Below, in pieces: positions 9,261 through 17,319 of a DNA stretch of 34,565 nucleotides. Every line of letters begins with the position of its first letter. Position 1 is the stretch's first letter. Below the pieces are notes generated by a model. It was not told where the DNA came from. It worked only from the letters and a program-made list of their open reading frames with translations, and did not search any database. Where the stretch lies: contig CAMYLB010000154.1 of assembly GCA_947259145.1 (NCBI GenBank), forward strand, positions 1-34,565, in the 5' to 3' direction. This DNA comes from an uncultured Woeseiaceae bacterium (lineage in GTDB: Bacteria; Pseudomonadota; Gammaproteobacteria; Steroidobacterales; Woeseiaceae). The position numbers and the translations under genes were made by a program.

Positions 9261-9376
9261 CAGGTCCTTTCGATGATCATGGCGATGCCCTGCCCGACGC
9301 CAATGCACATTGCGCAAAGTGCGAGCTGCCGGCCGATGGGCGTTCGCACCGCATCACAAATAAACGCCTCGGCCAT
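9260..9376 (-). pseudogene. Thiolase (PcaF/PaaJ-like) remnant: N-terminus fused to C-terminus
   Basis: A 38-codon open frame with its own AGGAAAG-type ribosome-binding site. Residues 1-16 (MAEAFICDAVRTPIGR) are the exact N-terminus of a beta-ketoadipyl-CoA or acetyl-CoA acyltransferase. Residues 17-38 (QLALCAMCIGVGQG, then IAMIIERT) are the extreme C-terminus, including the CxG active-site motif. The intervening roughly 360 residues, with the nucleophilic Cys and the active-site His, are absent. The joint falls at GGCCGG (9329-9334), and in thiolases a Gly-Arg occurs at both ends of the missing piece, so recombination between short repeats is plausible. The frame is preserved and the stop overlaps the nitroreductase start. 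It cannot be an active thiolase. Confidence 0.85.
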
Positions 9377-9384
9377 ATTCTTTC

Positions 9385-9933
9385 CTACTTCAAGCCAACC
9401 GTCATGCGTCGCAGGACATCGTTTTTTGCGATGAAGTGGTTGTAAATGGCGCCCAGCACATGGATGACAATCAGTGCTGCGACAATCCTCCAGGCAAACT
9501 CATGGATCTCTTCCCAGAACTCATGGTTGTCACGACTTTCCACCACCGGCAAAGGTATCGAGAACAATCCGAAAAACGGCAGCGGGTTGCCGCCGGTCGC
9601 AACGGTCATACCACCCGACGCCAGCTGCACGAATACAGCCGCGTACAAACCCCAATGGACGACCGTTGCGCTTATCCGTTGCCATGCCGCTATGCCAGCC
9701 GGATGCGCAGGCACTTCGTTCATGAAGCGCCAGGCAATCCTGATGGTCATCAGAAAAAATACGGCCATCGCGATCGAGGCGTGAATGAAGCGGATTTCTG
9801 TTTTTTCGGGCCCCCGTTCCATACCGGATTGCTCGAGACCGAGATACAGCAATGTAAAAAGTCCAGCTGCCACCAGCCAGTGCAGCGACCTGGCCAAAGT
9901 CCCGAATTCAGTTCGTGTGTTTCGTAGTCCCAT
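9385..9933 (-). CDS. Cytochrome b561 family, membrane b-type cytochrome
   Basis: 182-aa integral membrane protein with four predicted helices and the histidines expected to bind two b hemes: His in ARSLHWLVAAG, in RFIHASIAM, in the EIHEFAWR segment and in VIHVLGAIYNHF. It is homologous to E. coli CybB, which moves electrons between quinones and acceptors at the inner membrane. The ATG at 9933 overlaps the stop of the RAM-domain gene (TGATG), so the two are co-transcribed. Its redox partner cannot be told from the sequence. The coding sequence is intact. Confidence 0.9.
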   Translation of the reverse strand: MGLRNTRTEFGTLARSLHWLVAAGLFTLLYLGLEQSGMERGPEKTEIRFIHASIAMAVFFLMTIRIAWRFMNEVPAHPAGIAAWQRISATVVHWGLYAAVFVQLASGGMTVATGGNPLPFFGLFSIPLPVVESRDNHEFWEEIHEFAWRIVAALIVIHVLGAIYNHFIAKNDVLRRMTVGLK

Positions 9934-10211
9934 CAGTCCAGTCCGAGTTCGAATCCAGCCTCGAGCTCCTGCCGGGAAAAGGCGCGGAACGCGATCATGG
10001 TTTCGGTTTCGACGATGCCCTTCTGAAGGCGCATCTTGTCGCTGATCACATCGGCGAGGTCTTCGTTCTTGGCAACCCTGACAATGGCGACGAGATCGTA
10101 GCGGCCTGCTACGGAAAAAACCTCGGAAACTCCCGCCATGTCCGCAATCTTGTCGGCCAGGTCCGGAATGCGGTTCGTTTCCGCTTTTATTAGAACGATC
10201 GCTGTAACCAT
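9933..10211 (-). CDS. Stand-alone Lrp/AsnC-type ligand-binding (RAM) domain protein
   Basis: 92-aa protein consisting only of the alpha/beta RAM domain of Lrp/AsnC regulators (AIVLIKAE, then GRYDLVAIVRV with the conserved G-Y/R-D-L segment, then AFRAFSR). There is no DNA-binding helix-turn-helix. Free-standing RAM proteins form oligomers and may sense amino acids or bind other Lrp proteins. A GGAGA site lies upstream of the ATG at 10211. It overlaps and is coupled to the cytochrome b561 gene. The function is not known. Confidence 0.82.
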   Translation of the reverse strand: MVTAIVLIKAETNRIPDLADKIADMAGVSEVFSVAGRYDLVAIVRVAKNEDLADVISDKMRLQKGIVETETMIAFRAFSRQELEAGFELGLD

Positions 10212-10255
10212 GGGGGTCTCCGTGCCCTTCTTGTGAGCACGAAGCCTAACACGCG

Positions 10256-10951
10256 TTATTCGCGCGTAGCGATCGCGCTGGCTGCGGCCAGCAGCTCGTC
10301 CGGCGAGAGGCGAATTTTGTAATCGGGATTCGCGTACGCAAACGTGATCATTCCTTCACGATCAACCGCGAACACGGCGGGGACCGGCAAAACTCCGTGG
10401 CGCGCCATCGATGAGTCTTCTATATCGTCGCCCCTTTCATGGCGCCTTTCGAGCGTACGATCGGATGCCTTGAACGCGATACCGAGCGCGATGGCCGCCT
10501 GCGCATTTGCGTCCGACAGGACCGTGTAGCCAAGCCCGTCGATACGGTCCTGAGTCTCGCGCTCGAGGCTGCTAATGAGAAGCTCTGAGCGGTCACCGCT
10601 GAGGAACAGGACGTCGATGCCCATTGCACTGATTTCCGGAATAGCATGACGCAGTTCTGACAGATGCAGGTTGCAGAACGGGCACCAGCCGCCGCGGAAA
10701 GCAACCAGGATGACCGGTCGCTCCAGGATTCGCGGATCGAAATCGAAGCGCTCGTTGTCCACTGTCTCAACCGTGAAGCGCGGCGCCGCATCGCCCGGGC
10801 CGAGCGGCTGAATTTCGGCGGCCGTCCGCGCCACGGGCACGTCGGCATGACCAAATTGCATGGAAGTACTGTAGACCAGGCTCAGGACCAGGGTCGTTGC
10901 GAGGGAAATGAGAATAAGTGAGCGTGTCGTGAGGTGAATGCCAGCGAGCAT
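10256..10951 (-). CDS. Peroxiredoxin-like (AhpC/TSA) membrane-anchored protein
   Basis: 231-aa thioredoxin-fold protein. The start at 10951 (MLAGIHLTTRS) has a GGAG site; an upstream in-frame start at 11008 does not. An N-terminal hydrophobic segment (about residues 8-28) looks like a signal anchor. The redoxin domain follows, with FRGGWCPFCNLHLSEL holding the likely redox cysteines in a CPFC arrangement, then LFLSGDRSE and PAVFAVDREGMI. It resembles the AhpC/TSA 'peroxiredoxin-like' group. A role in peroxide or disulfide chemistry in the periplasm is inferred. Lies 88 bases after the GGDEF gene on the same strand. Confidence 0.82.
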   Translation of the reverse strand: MLAGIHLTTRSLILISLATTLVLSLVYSTSMQFGHADVPVARTAAEIQPLGPGDAAPRFTVETVDNERFDFDPRILERPVILVAFRGGWCPFCNLHLSELRHAIPEISAMGIDVLFLSGDRSELLISSLERETQDRIDGLGYTVLSDANAQAAIALGIAFKASDRTLERRHERGDDIEDSSMARHGVLPVPAVFAVDREGMITFAYANPDYKIRLSPDELLAAASAIATRE

Positions 10952-11039
10952 GGGTAGAACTCCGATTTGTTTCGGTAACAGACCGCCACAACTCGGGAAA
11001 TGTTTCAATTATTGCTGCGGGAGACAGAACCGCGGGGAC

Positions 11040-12992
11040 CTAGATCGCTTTTTCCAGCAGGTCGTTGCCGCGTAAGTCGGTGACACCACGGCAGCGCGCC
11101 TTGGCTCGATACATCGCCTCATCCGCCTCGCGCAGCAGGCCCGTCAGCGTATTGGCGTTGTCGGGGTAAAGGGCGAGACCGATGCTGGCCGCACAATTCA
11201 ACGTCTTGTCGCCAATGATGTATGGCTCTTCCAGACCCTTGGTGAGGCGCACCGCCAGCTTGTCGGCTATGGCTGCGCTCACGTCCGGCACCAGCGCCAC
11301 GAACTCATCGCCACCGGGCCGGCCAATGATATCGTGCGACCGCAGGCTCTTTTTTAGTCGCTCGGCCGCAATACACAGTAACTGGTCACCAATCTCGTGC
11401 CCGCACTGGTCATTGATCTGCTTGAACTCATTCAGGTCAATAAAGAGCAGCGCGCCCGTCGCATCATCCTCGCTCGCGGTCAGCCGCTCGGCCGCATGCC
11501 GCTCGAAACCGCGTCGATTCAGAACGCCGGTTAATGGATCGGACGTGGCAATCGATTCCATCTGGCGCTCTTTCACCTTGGTGTCCGTGATGTCGACAAA
11601 GGTCGCAGCGATGTCATCGCCCATCGGCTCGCATATCATGCGCAACCAGCGATCCTCTACGCGGTTACGCTGGTGAACCTCGACCTCCAGGCTGTCGCCT
11701 TGATTGCTGGCTATCTCAAAACGGCGAACGATGTCATCAGAAGCACTCTTGTCCATACCGCTTGTAGCAATTCGAATTAGTTCCGGTGCAACACAATCAA
11801 CGAGGTCATCGGCATCCGAGCCCAGGAAGCGGCCCGCCGCCGAGTTGGCAAAGATGCTGCGCAACACTTTCTCACCATCGTCATCTTCGCTCCAGCGGAA
11901 TCGAATAATGCCGTTCACCGAATGATCGATGATCGTTCGCAGCAGTTTTTCACTTTTTCGAACCTCGCTCTGCGCCTTTTCGACATCGCTCACGTCACGA
12001 AACATCAACACTTTGCCACCACGAGCAGCCGCACGATTCGTTTTGATAGGCGAAACCTGAATGTGCAGAAAACGTCCGGTCGTGGTCATCATCTTTTGCG
12101 GCAAACCGGAACTCAGGACCTCGAATACCTCCGGCGAGTCTTCGCCAAAAAGGGCTTCCAGTGGTTCGCGCAGCGCAACGGACTCTGCAATACTCAGCAG
12201 GTTCTCCGCACCATGGTTCAAACCGATGACACGACGATGCTCATCGATGACGACCACGGGGTCCTGCATGTTCTGGAATACGGCTTCATAGGCGAGTGGC
12301 CTGAATTCGACGATTCTTTCGCCGTAAACAAGCCACGCATAAATGGGCAGCATCGCCGAGAATGCAATAGGCACGTAGGAAATCGTATTGGGCCCAAATC
12401 CCAGGTCATAAGCCATGGTTGCGGCCAAAGGCGCGACGCAGGCGCCGGTCAGCTGAAACAGTCCACGCCGATGTGCTGGCGCCACAGCCGCTATCCGTCC
12501 GAGCAACGAGACGATCGCAGCGCCGATCACGACGTAGCTGTAGGGCAGATGCACAAACAAAAACCAGGAGCCCCATTTCTCCGGCCGCGTCAAAAACTCG
12601 CCCGCCGCGTTGCCAATCGGCAAATACCACATGAATTCGTGATAGAGGTTCGTGGCGGCCAGCAGCACCGATACGAGCGGGATGATGCTCATCAACGCCA
12701 AGCGGCGCTGCGGTGTTTCCAAACCCGCGTACTCGCGAAAGTAAACGTATGCGACGATGGGCACCAGTGCCGTGCCTATAAAGTGCGCGGTACGGCCAAC
12801 AGAGAATACGGCGAAGTTTTCTGCCAACAGTTCGATCGCGCCGCCCGCAACCCAGATGCTGATCACAACAAACAGCACGCCGACCGGCATGCTGCCAATC
12901 TCCCGCCTGGACGCCACGAGGCTCGATCCCATCATCAGGAAGCAAGCTGCGCTGAAGACCAGCAGTACGGACAGTGCGACGTCCAGGTTCAT
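11040..12992 (-). CDS. Membrane-bound PAS-PAS diguanylate cyclase (7TM-GGDEF)
   Basis: About 650 aa. Residues 1-215 form seven or so hydrophobic helices of the histidine-kinase N-terminal 7TM sensor type. Two PAS-like domains follow (about 220-330 and 340-465), then a GGDEF domain. The active-site motif GGDEF is near residue 560, preceded five residues upstream by RSHD, an RxxD I-site for c-di-GMP feedback. The DPLTGVLNRRGFE metal/GTP segment is intact, so it should make c-di-GMP. No EAL domain is present. The start is taken as ATG 12992 (MNLDVALSVLL); an in-frame TTG at 13007 is possible and neither has a clear ribosome-binding site. Confidence 0.9.
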   Translation of the reverse strand: MNLDVALSVLLVFSAACFLMMGSSLVASRREIGSMPVGVLFVVISIWVAGGAIELLAENFAVFSVGRTAHFIGTALVPIVAYVYFREYAGLETPQRRLALMSIIPLVSVLLAATNLYHEFMWYLPIGNAAGEFLTRPEKWGSWFLFVHLPYSYVVIGAAIVSLLGRIAAVAPAHRRGLFQLTGACVAPLAATMAYDLGFGPNTISYVPIAFSAMLPIYAWLVYGERIVEFRPLAYEAVFQNMQDPVVVIDEHRRVIGLNHGAENLLSIAESVALREPLEALFGEDSPEVFEVLSSGLPQKMMTTTGRFLHIQVSPIKTNRAAARGGKVLMFRDVSDVEKAQSEVRKSEKLLRTIIDHSVNGIIRFRWSEDDDGEKVLRSIFANSAAGRFLGSDADDLVDCVAPELIRIATSGMDKSASDDIVRRFEIASNQGDSLEVEVHQRNRVEDRWLRMICEPMGDDIAATFVDITDTKVKERQMESIATSDPLTGVLNRRGFERHAAERLTASEDDATGALLFIDLNEFKQINDQCGHEIGDQLLCIAAERLKKSLRSHDIIGRPGGDEFVALVPDVSAAIADKLAVRLTKGLEEPYIIGDKTLNCAASIGLALYPDNANTLTGLLREADEAMYRAKARCRGVTDLRGNDLLEKAI

Positions 12993-13055
12993 CGGTATCG
13001 TGCCCAAATAGCGATACAGGGATCCTGATCGTACGGCGCGTAAGCCCCTGATTTA

Positions 13056-13068
13056 AGGAACTGTTCCT
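13056..13068. repeat. Short perfect palindrome upstream of the GGDEF gene
   Basis: AGGAAC-T-GTTCCT is a 6-bp inverted repeat with a one-base centre, in the 139-bp gap between the GGDEF gene and the APH-fold kinase gene. It might be an operator for the GGDEF gene, but nothing links it to a known regulator. Confidence 0.3.
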
Positions 13069-13131
13069 CAGTTGGCCGGAGAAGCGCCCGCATCCCTCTG
13101 GCACGGCATGATTATTGTTAAATAGCGGGAC

Positions 13132-14181
13132 TCAGCCGCTGACCGCGCGCTGCAGTCCACGCGAGAACGCGGCTCTGCCAAGATCGTCCAGCATGGTGAG
13201 AAAAGCGATCGCGTCGCTTTCCTGGTCCAGCGTCTTTTGCCGGTACGGATCATCGTGATCGCGGGCATCCAGGCGCCAGTAAAGCAGGGTAATTGTCGTC
13301 GCAAGTCGCACACGCACAAGATCGAACAACAGCGCCAATTCCGCCACCGAAAGGGGCTGAACCGCATGATACCCGGCGACAAATGGAGCGATCAGATTGA
13401 GCGCATCCGCCTGCGAAGCGCGCAGGTACGACGCCGCTATCGCGACGTCGAAAACCAACGGTGCCCGAACCATATCGCCGAAATCGATAAATCCCGAAAC
13501 ACGGCCGCTCGCCGGATCGACGAGTATGTTTTCCGGGTTCGCGTCACCATGGATAACCTGCGTGTGCAGGGAACCAAGCTCGGGCAAGACGCGCTGATCA
13601 TAGTCATCGATCGTCCGCAACACGCGCCGCCGTATGGCTGCATTGTCGATGCGATCAAGCAGGTCGCGCAGCTCACCGGCTCGCTGCAGGTCCCACAGCA
13701 ATACCGGGTTCTCGCCCTGATGCGAAAAACCGTCAAGCGCCAGGTCCAGACGCGCAAGGCTGGCACCAATATCCCGCGCCGTATTGGCATTCACAGGCAC
13801 CGTCGTGAGCGGCTCACCGGCCAGATAGCTCACGAGTCGCAGCATGTGCGACTTGCCTGCGTACTCGATGCGCCCCGAGTGTCGCCCATCGAGCGCGGCA
13901 ACGACCTTGGGCACAGATACGGTCCCGACCTTTTCGAGATGCAGTAGCGCCGCGATCTGGAAATCGCTCACCCGCCGGGGCTCGGCCGCGCTTGTCACCT
14001 TAACGACGTATTCGGCGCCGCTGCTGGCCTTGAGGCGATAGTTCTGATCGCGCTCGCTCACAAGCGGCAAATAACTGCCACGGCAGCCGAACTGCCGTTC
14101 GACGGCAAGCTCGATCTCGGCGAGAGGAACGCGTGGCGGCTCGGCCGATACGGCCGCATGTGCTGTTACAGGCGAAGACAC
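13132..14181 (-). CDS. APH/ChoK-fold small-molecule kinase, hydroxylysine-kinase-like
   Basis: 349-aa aminoglycoside phosphotransferase-fold kinase. Visible are LVSERDQNYRLK and EYVVKV (ATP-binding lysine), the Brenner catalytic loop VIHGDANPENILVD near residue 210, and IDFGDM (metal-binding Asp, DFG equivalent) near residue 232. The SERDQNYRL start and the RVSGFIDFGDMV segment match the AGPHD1/hydroxylysine-kinase-like group, also found fused to class-III aminotransferases. The phosphorylated substrate is likely an amino alcohol or amino acid derivative, which is inferred. The start codon is GTG at 14181; no in-frame ATG is placed better. Divergent from the AlbA_2 gene. Confidence 0.82.
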   Translation of the reverse strand: MSSPVTAHAAVSAEPPRVPLAEIELAVERQFGCRGSYLPLVSERDQNYRLKASSGAEYVVKVTSAAEPRRVSDFQIAALLHLEKVGTVSVPKVVAALDGRHSGRIEYAGKSHMLRLVSYLAGEPLTTVPVNANTARDIGASLARLDLALDGFSHQGENPVLLWDLQRAGELRDLLDRIDNAAIRRRVLRTIDDYDQRVLPELGSLHTQVIHGDANPENILVDPASGRVSGFIDFGDMVRAPLVFDVAIAASYLRASQADALNLIAPFVAGYHAVQPLSVAELALLFDLVRVRLATTITLLYWRLDARDHDDPYRQKTLDQESDAIAFLTMLDDLGRAAFSRGLQRAVSG

Positions 14182-14289
14182 CCGCCCAGTTTCGCCAATG
14201 CCGGTGACGCTGTAAATCGCCCGGCGATTATCCGAAATGTCGATTGGTTCCCGTTCTGTTGAACATAAGCTGACAAAATTGGCTGATTC

Positions 14290-15459
14290 ATGAACGATTT
14301 AGCCAACATCGCCCGATCTGCCACGCCCGGCGATGGCGTGCAGTTTCAAAAGCAACCGTACGGACCCAAGGCGGTCGAAAGCTTCCTGCGCGACGTTTTG
14401 GCAATGGCAAACGCATCGGTCGACGGACCGCGGTACATCATCATCGGGACCGAAATCGACAGTCGTGGCCGTAAGCGCGTGCATCCGGTCAGCGAAAAGG
14501 ACTTTTCGGGCAAGCCAGCCTACGAGGCGCTCGTGAATGACTACATCGAGCCGCCGCTGCGGCTTCGCCACAAACCGGTGTCAGTCGAGGGCAAGCAGAT
14601 CGGCGTATTCGAGATTGGCGACTGCCAGGATCGACCGTACATGATGCGCATCGATTACTCGGAAACGCTGCGGCGCGGCGATGCGTACATGCGCTTGAAT
14701 GATACGGCTATCAAGATGGGGCGCCGACAGCTGCAGTCATTGTTCGAAAGAAAATTCCAGGACTCGGTTCCGGCACAGAACATCGAAGTCGGCTTTGCGG
14801 GCGAGATCAGCCACAAGACCCTGACGCTGCCATCCTGCGACCTGTCACAACTACCATCGGCATTAGCCGCCGGCAAGCTCGAACAACTGGTCAAGATCCA
14901 GATGGATACCAAGGACTCGGGATCATCGACCGTCATGGCCAGGCTGGTACATGCGCGATTGTATGGTTCTGACGATCCTTACGTCAGTCGTACGCCGGAC
15001 GAGCTGATGCAGGAGATGGAGCAAATTCGACACAAATACAGGAATGACGATCGCCACTTCCTGTTCGAAACGAAAGGCGAAGAAATTCAGATCGTCGTCT
15101 GCAACCGGGGCGAGGAACCCATTGTCAACGCATCAATAGCGCTGGTCTTGCCGAAAGACAACGAACTGTACATTGCCGATCGACTGCCGAAAGTCCCGCA
15201 CAATGAAAAATACGTGGCGCGGCCGGCCGCAGAACTAGCGTCCTACCCGTCTGTCAGCCTGCATAAGAAATCCATACATATCACGAAGAAAATTGGCGAT
15301 ATTCCTGTCGACAAACCGACCGAGGCTTTCGCGTCTCCGCTGAGAATTTGTGTGGGCCCCGGACTCGTCGGCCGGCGTTTCGGTATTCGCTACGCGTTAC
15401 ACGGGCAAAACCTGAGGTCGCCGGTGACTGGAACGTTGCGGGTAAATTTCACGAAGTAA
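14290..15459 (+). CDS. Schlafen/AlbA_2 putative DNA-binding domain protein
   Basis: 389 aa. Residues about 15-155 match the AlbA_2 (Schlafen-type) domain: acidic start GDGVQFQKQ, AMANASVDGPRYIIIGTE (the usual 'AxANxxGGxxxiGv' core), EIGDCQDRPYMM and the RRGDAYMRLNDTAIKM ending typical of the fold. In this family the domain binds or cleaves nucleic acid, and it often occurs in regulators and defence proteins. Residues 160-389 are not recognised: a soluble mixed alpha/beta region with a helical patch (DELMQEMEQIRHKYRND) and a beta-rich end. No helicase or HTH partner is seen. The stop is five bases from the convergent LOG gene stop. Confidence 0.7.
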   Translation: MNDLANIARSATPGDGVQFQKQPYGPKAVESFLRDVLAMANASVDGPRYIIIGTEIDSRGRKRVHPVSEKDFSGKPAYEALVNDYIEPPLRLRHKPVSVEGKQIGVFEIGDCQDRPYMMRIDYSETLRRGDAYMRLNDTAIKMGRRQLQSLFERKFQDSVPAQNIEVGFAGEISHKTLTLPSCDLSQLPSALAAGKLEQLVKIQMDTKDSGSSTVMARLVHARLYGSDDPYVSRTPDELMQEMEQIRHKYRNDDRHFLFETKGEEIQIVVCNRGEEPIVNASIALVLPKDNELYIADRLPKVPHNEKYVARPAAELASYPSVSLHKKSIHITKKIGDIPVDKPTEAFASPLRICVGPGLVGRRFGIRYALHGQNLRSPVTGTLRVNFTK

Positions 15460-15464
15460 GCCGG

Positions 15465-16034
15465 TTAGCCCGTCCATTTGTCGACGTGGGGCGCCGTGTA
15501 TCGCTCAAACTTCTGGACCAATGCCGTCGCACTTCTGTCGCAAAGCAGCATCTGCCGATTTTCGGACCGCAGGAAGCCTTCGGCATTCGCATGATCAAAG
15601 TAGCCGAGCAGATGATCGAAATAGCCATCGACATTGAGCAGTCCGCAGGGCTTGTCGTGAAAGCGCAGCTGCCCCCAGGTGATGATTTCGATGATCTCTT
15701 CAAGCGTCCCGAAACCACCGGGCATCGCTATGAAGCCGTCGGACAGGGCTGCCATCATCGACTTGCGTGCATGCATTGACGATACAACGTGCAGTTCCGT
15801 CAGACCCTGGTGCGCAATTTCCTTTTCGTAGAGCAGCTTCGGAATAACGCCGTGCACCTTTCCGCCCTGCTCGAGGACCGTGTCAGCAATGATCCCCATG
15901 AGGCCTTTATCGGCGCCGCCATAGACCAGTTCGAGATCATGCCGGACGAGGAGGCCCGCCAGGTCGCGGGCAGCGTCCGCATACAGCGGTCGGGCGCCCG
16001 TATTCGAACCACAGTAGACACAGATTCGGCGCAT
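15465..16034 (-). CDS. LOG-family nucleoside monophosphate phosphoribohydrolase (TIGR00730)
   Basis: 189-aa Rossmann-fold protein. The CVYCGSNTGARP start, LVYGGADKGLMG nucleotide-binding loop, the MHARKSMM catalytic arginine region and the PGGFGTLEE signature define the 'Lonely guy'/YgdH small-form family. These enzymes cleave the N-glycosidic bond of adenosine-type 5'-monophosphates to free base and ribose 5-phosphate. The gene lies seven bases after the minus-strand phosphoribosyltransferase and is probably co-transcribed with it, which fits a role in purine base release and salvage. It is complete. Confidence 0.9.
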   Translation of the reverse strand: MRRICVYCGSNTGARPLYADAARDLAGLLVRHDLELVYGGADKGLMGIIADTVLEQGGKVHGVIPKLLYEKEIAHQGLTELHVVSSMHARKSMMAALSDGFIAMPGGFGTLEEIIEIITWGQLRFHDKPCGLLNVDGYFDHLLGYFDHANAEGFLRSENRQMLLCDRSATALVQKFERYTAPHVDKWTG

Positions 16035-16041
16035 CGCGTAC

Positions 16042-16604
16042 TCAGGCAGAAAGGGCGGCTGACTTCACGTTTTGCACGATTTTCGCGATGTCCGGCCGGT
16101 GCTCGCGCAGCTCTTCAGGCGTCAACGCATCCAGCTCATGCGGAAACACCAGCCATTCCGCCGTCTCCCGCAGGAAATAGTCGGGGATAAGGTCGGTTTC
16201 GTTACGGCTGGGTTTGAACCAGGGCACGGCAATGCGTATATCTTCCGGTGTGTTTCCGCGCGCACGCTTGGTCAGCTCATCGATGACTGCGGCGATCGTA
16301 TTGCCCGTGTCGAAAACGTCATCGACGATCAATACGCGGTCGTCGTGGCAAATTTTCTTTTGAGCCCGTGAACCGCGACAGCCCCTCGCTCGTCCACCCC
16401 AACATAGGACGAGGTGCGAATGGCTATGTGGTCAGACTCAATGCCGCAGTAGCTCAGGACTTCCTGCACCGCCATGCCCACAGGCGTTCCTCCTCGCCAA
16501 ATCGCGATAATCAAGGTGGGCTTGAAGCCACTCTCGAGGATCTTGATACCGAGTTCGATGGATTCCTCGAGGAGGTCCTGGGCGGAAAGAACGGTTTTGT
16601 CCAT
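16042..16604 (-). pseudogene. Hypoxanthine-type phosphoribosyltransferase, frameshifted copy
   Basis: Type-I phosphoribosyltransferase of the small archaeal/proteobacterial HPRT-like group. The first frame gives FKPTLIIAIWRGGTPVGMAVQE and ends 11 residues after VHGLK. The second frame resumes as CHDDRVLIVDDVFDTGNTI, which is the PRPP-binding motif, and runs to ALSA. Against its plus-strand paralogue, about ten bases are missing between VHGL and the CHDD segment, around 16355-16363, in an A-rich run (CAAAAGAAAATTT). An insertion of two A-run bases with a shorter loop would also restore frame. Apart from this the gene is well preserved, so a sequencing error is a real possibility. If intact it would add ribose phosphate to a purine base. 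Confidence 0.85.
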
Positions 16605-16614
16605 TATTATTCTC

Positions 16615-16645
16615 TTGATCGCGGACTTGCGGCAGCCGGTATAAT
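16615..16645 (+). promoter_or_regulatory. Possible sigma-70 promoter for the plus-strand phosphoribosyltransferase
   Basis: A perfect TATAAT -10 hexamer at 16640-16645 lies 45 bases before the ATG at 16690. The best upstream partner is TTGATC at 16615-16620 with a long 19-base spacer. It sits in the 85-bp gap shared with the divergent paralogue. Confidence 0.5.
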
Positions 16646-16689
16646 GCGGAGCCTTAATTCTAGCGCAGTGCAGCCCGGGTACAAGAACA

Positions 16690-17295
16690 ATGAACGAGCG
16701 ATTTATAGCCGCCGACGACCTGCTCCGGGATTCGTTTCAACTGGCAGCGAATATATACGAATCGGGCTTCAAGCCGGATTTTCTCGTCGGCCTCTGGCGA
16801 GGCGGCAGTGCGGTTGGCATCGCCGTGCAGGAGGGGCTCGACTATTTCGGCGTCAAAACCGACCACATTGCGATCCGCACATCCTACACGGGCGCGCCGC
16901 GTTACTCGCAAATGGTCAGCACGGCGGATTCGATCCGCGTGCACGGCATGCAATACCTGCTGGAGAGCCTATGCTCAACGCACTCCATGCTGATTGTCGA
17001 TGATGTCTACAGTACGGGATCGAGCGTTACTGCAGTCATCAACCAGCTCGCCAAGAGAACGCGCCGCAACCTGCCCGGTGAAATTCGCACAGCGTCAGTC
17101 TGGTATCGGTCAACCGAGAAAACGCTGCGCGCGCCGGATTATTTTATTCACAAGACAGACGACTGGCTGGTTCTGCCCTATGAGCTATCGGGCTTTTCTA
17201 TCGACGAATTGCGCAAAAGCCGCCCCGAGATGGCCGGCCTGCTGGACAGACTTGCGCCTCACGTTAAAGCCGACAGCAACACCACGTCGCGATAA
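16690..17295 (+). CDS. Phosphoribosyltransferase, hypoxanthine-type, intact paralogue
   Basis: 201-aa PRTase. FKPDFLVGLWRGGSAVGIAVQEGL holds the pyrophosphate loop, SDHIAIRTSY-type hood residues follow, and MLIVDDVYSTGSSVTAV near residue 100-115 is the PRPP-binding signature. It aligns along its whole length with the minus-strand copy at 16042-16604, sharing ESGFKP, DHIAIRTS, VHG and IVDDV. The two are inverted, head-to-head paralogues separated by 85 bases. Substrate specificity (hypoxanthine, guanine or xanthine) cannot be read off. It converges on the CBS gene. Confidence 0.85.
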   Translation: MNERFIAADDLLRDSFQLAANIYESGFKPDFLVGLWRGGSAVGIAVQEGLDYFGVKTDHIAIRTSYTGAPRYSQMVSTADSIRVHGMQYLLESLCSTHSMLIVDDVYSTGSSVTAVINQLAKRTRRNLPGEIRTASVWYRSTEKTLRAPDYFIHKTDDWLVLPYELSGFSIDELRKSRPEMAGLLDRLAPHVKADSNTTSR

Positions 17296-17319
17296 ACGAT
17301 GCGACAAGGCCAGCGGTGT

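Noticed and set aside
11922-13028. Plus-strand open frame of 368 codons opposite the GGDEF gene
   Set aside because: Antisense shadow in a GC-rich gene; composition is Arg/His/Gln-rich and without domain, whereas the minus strand encodes 7TM-PAS-PAS-GGDEF.
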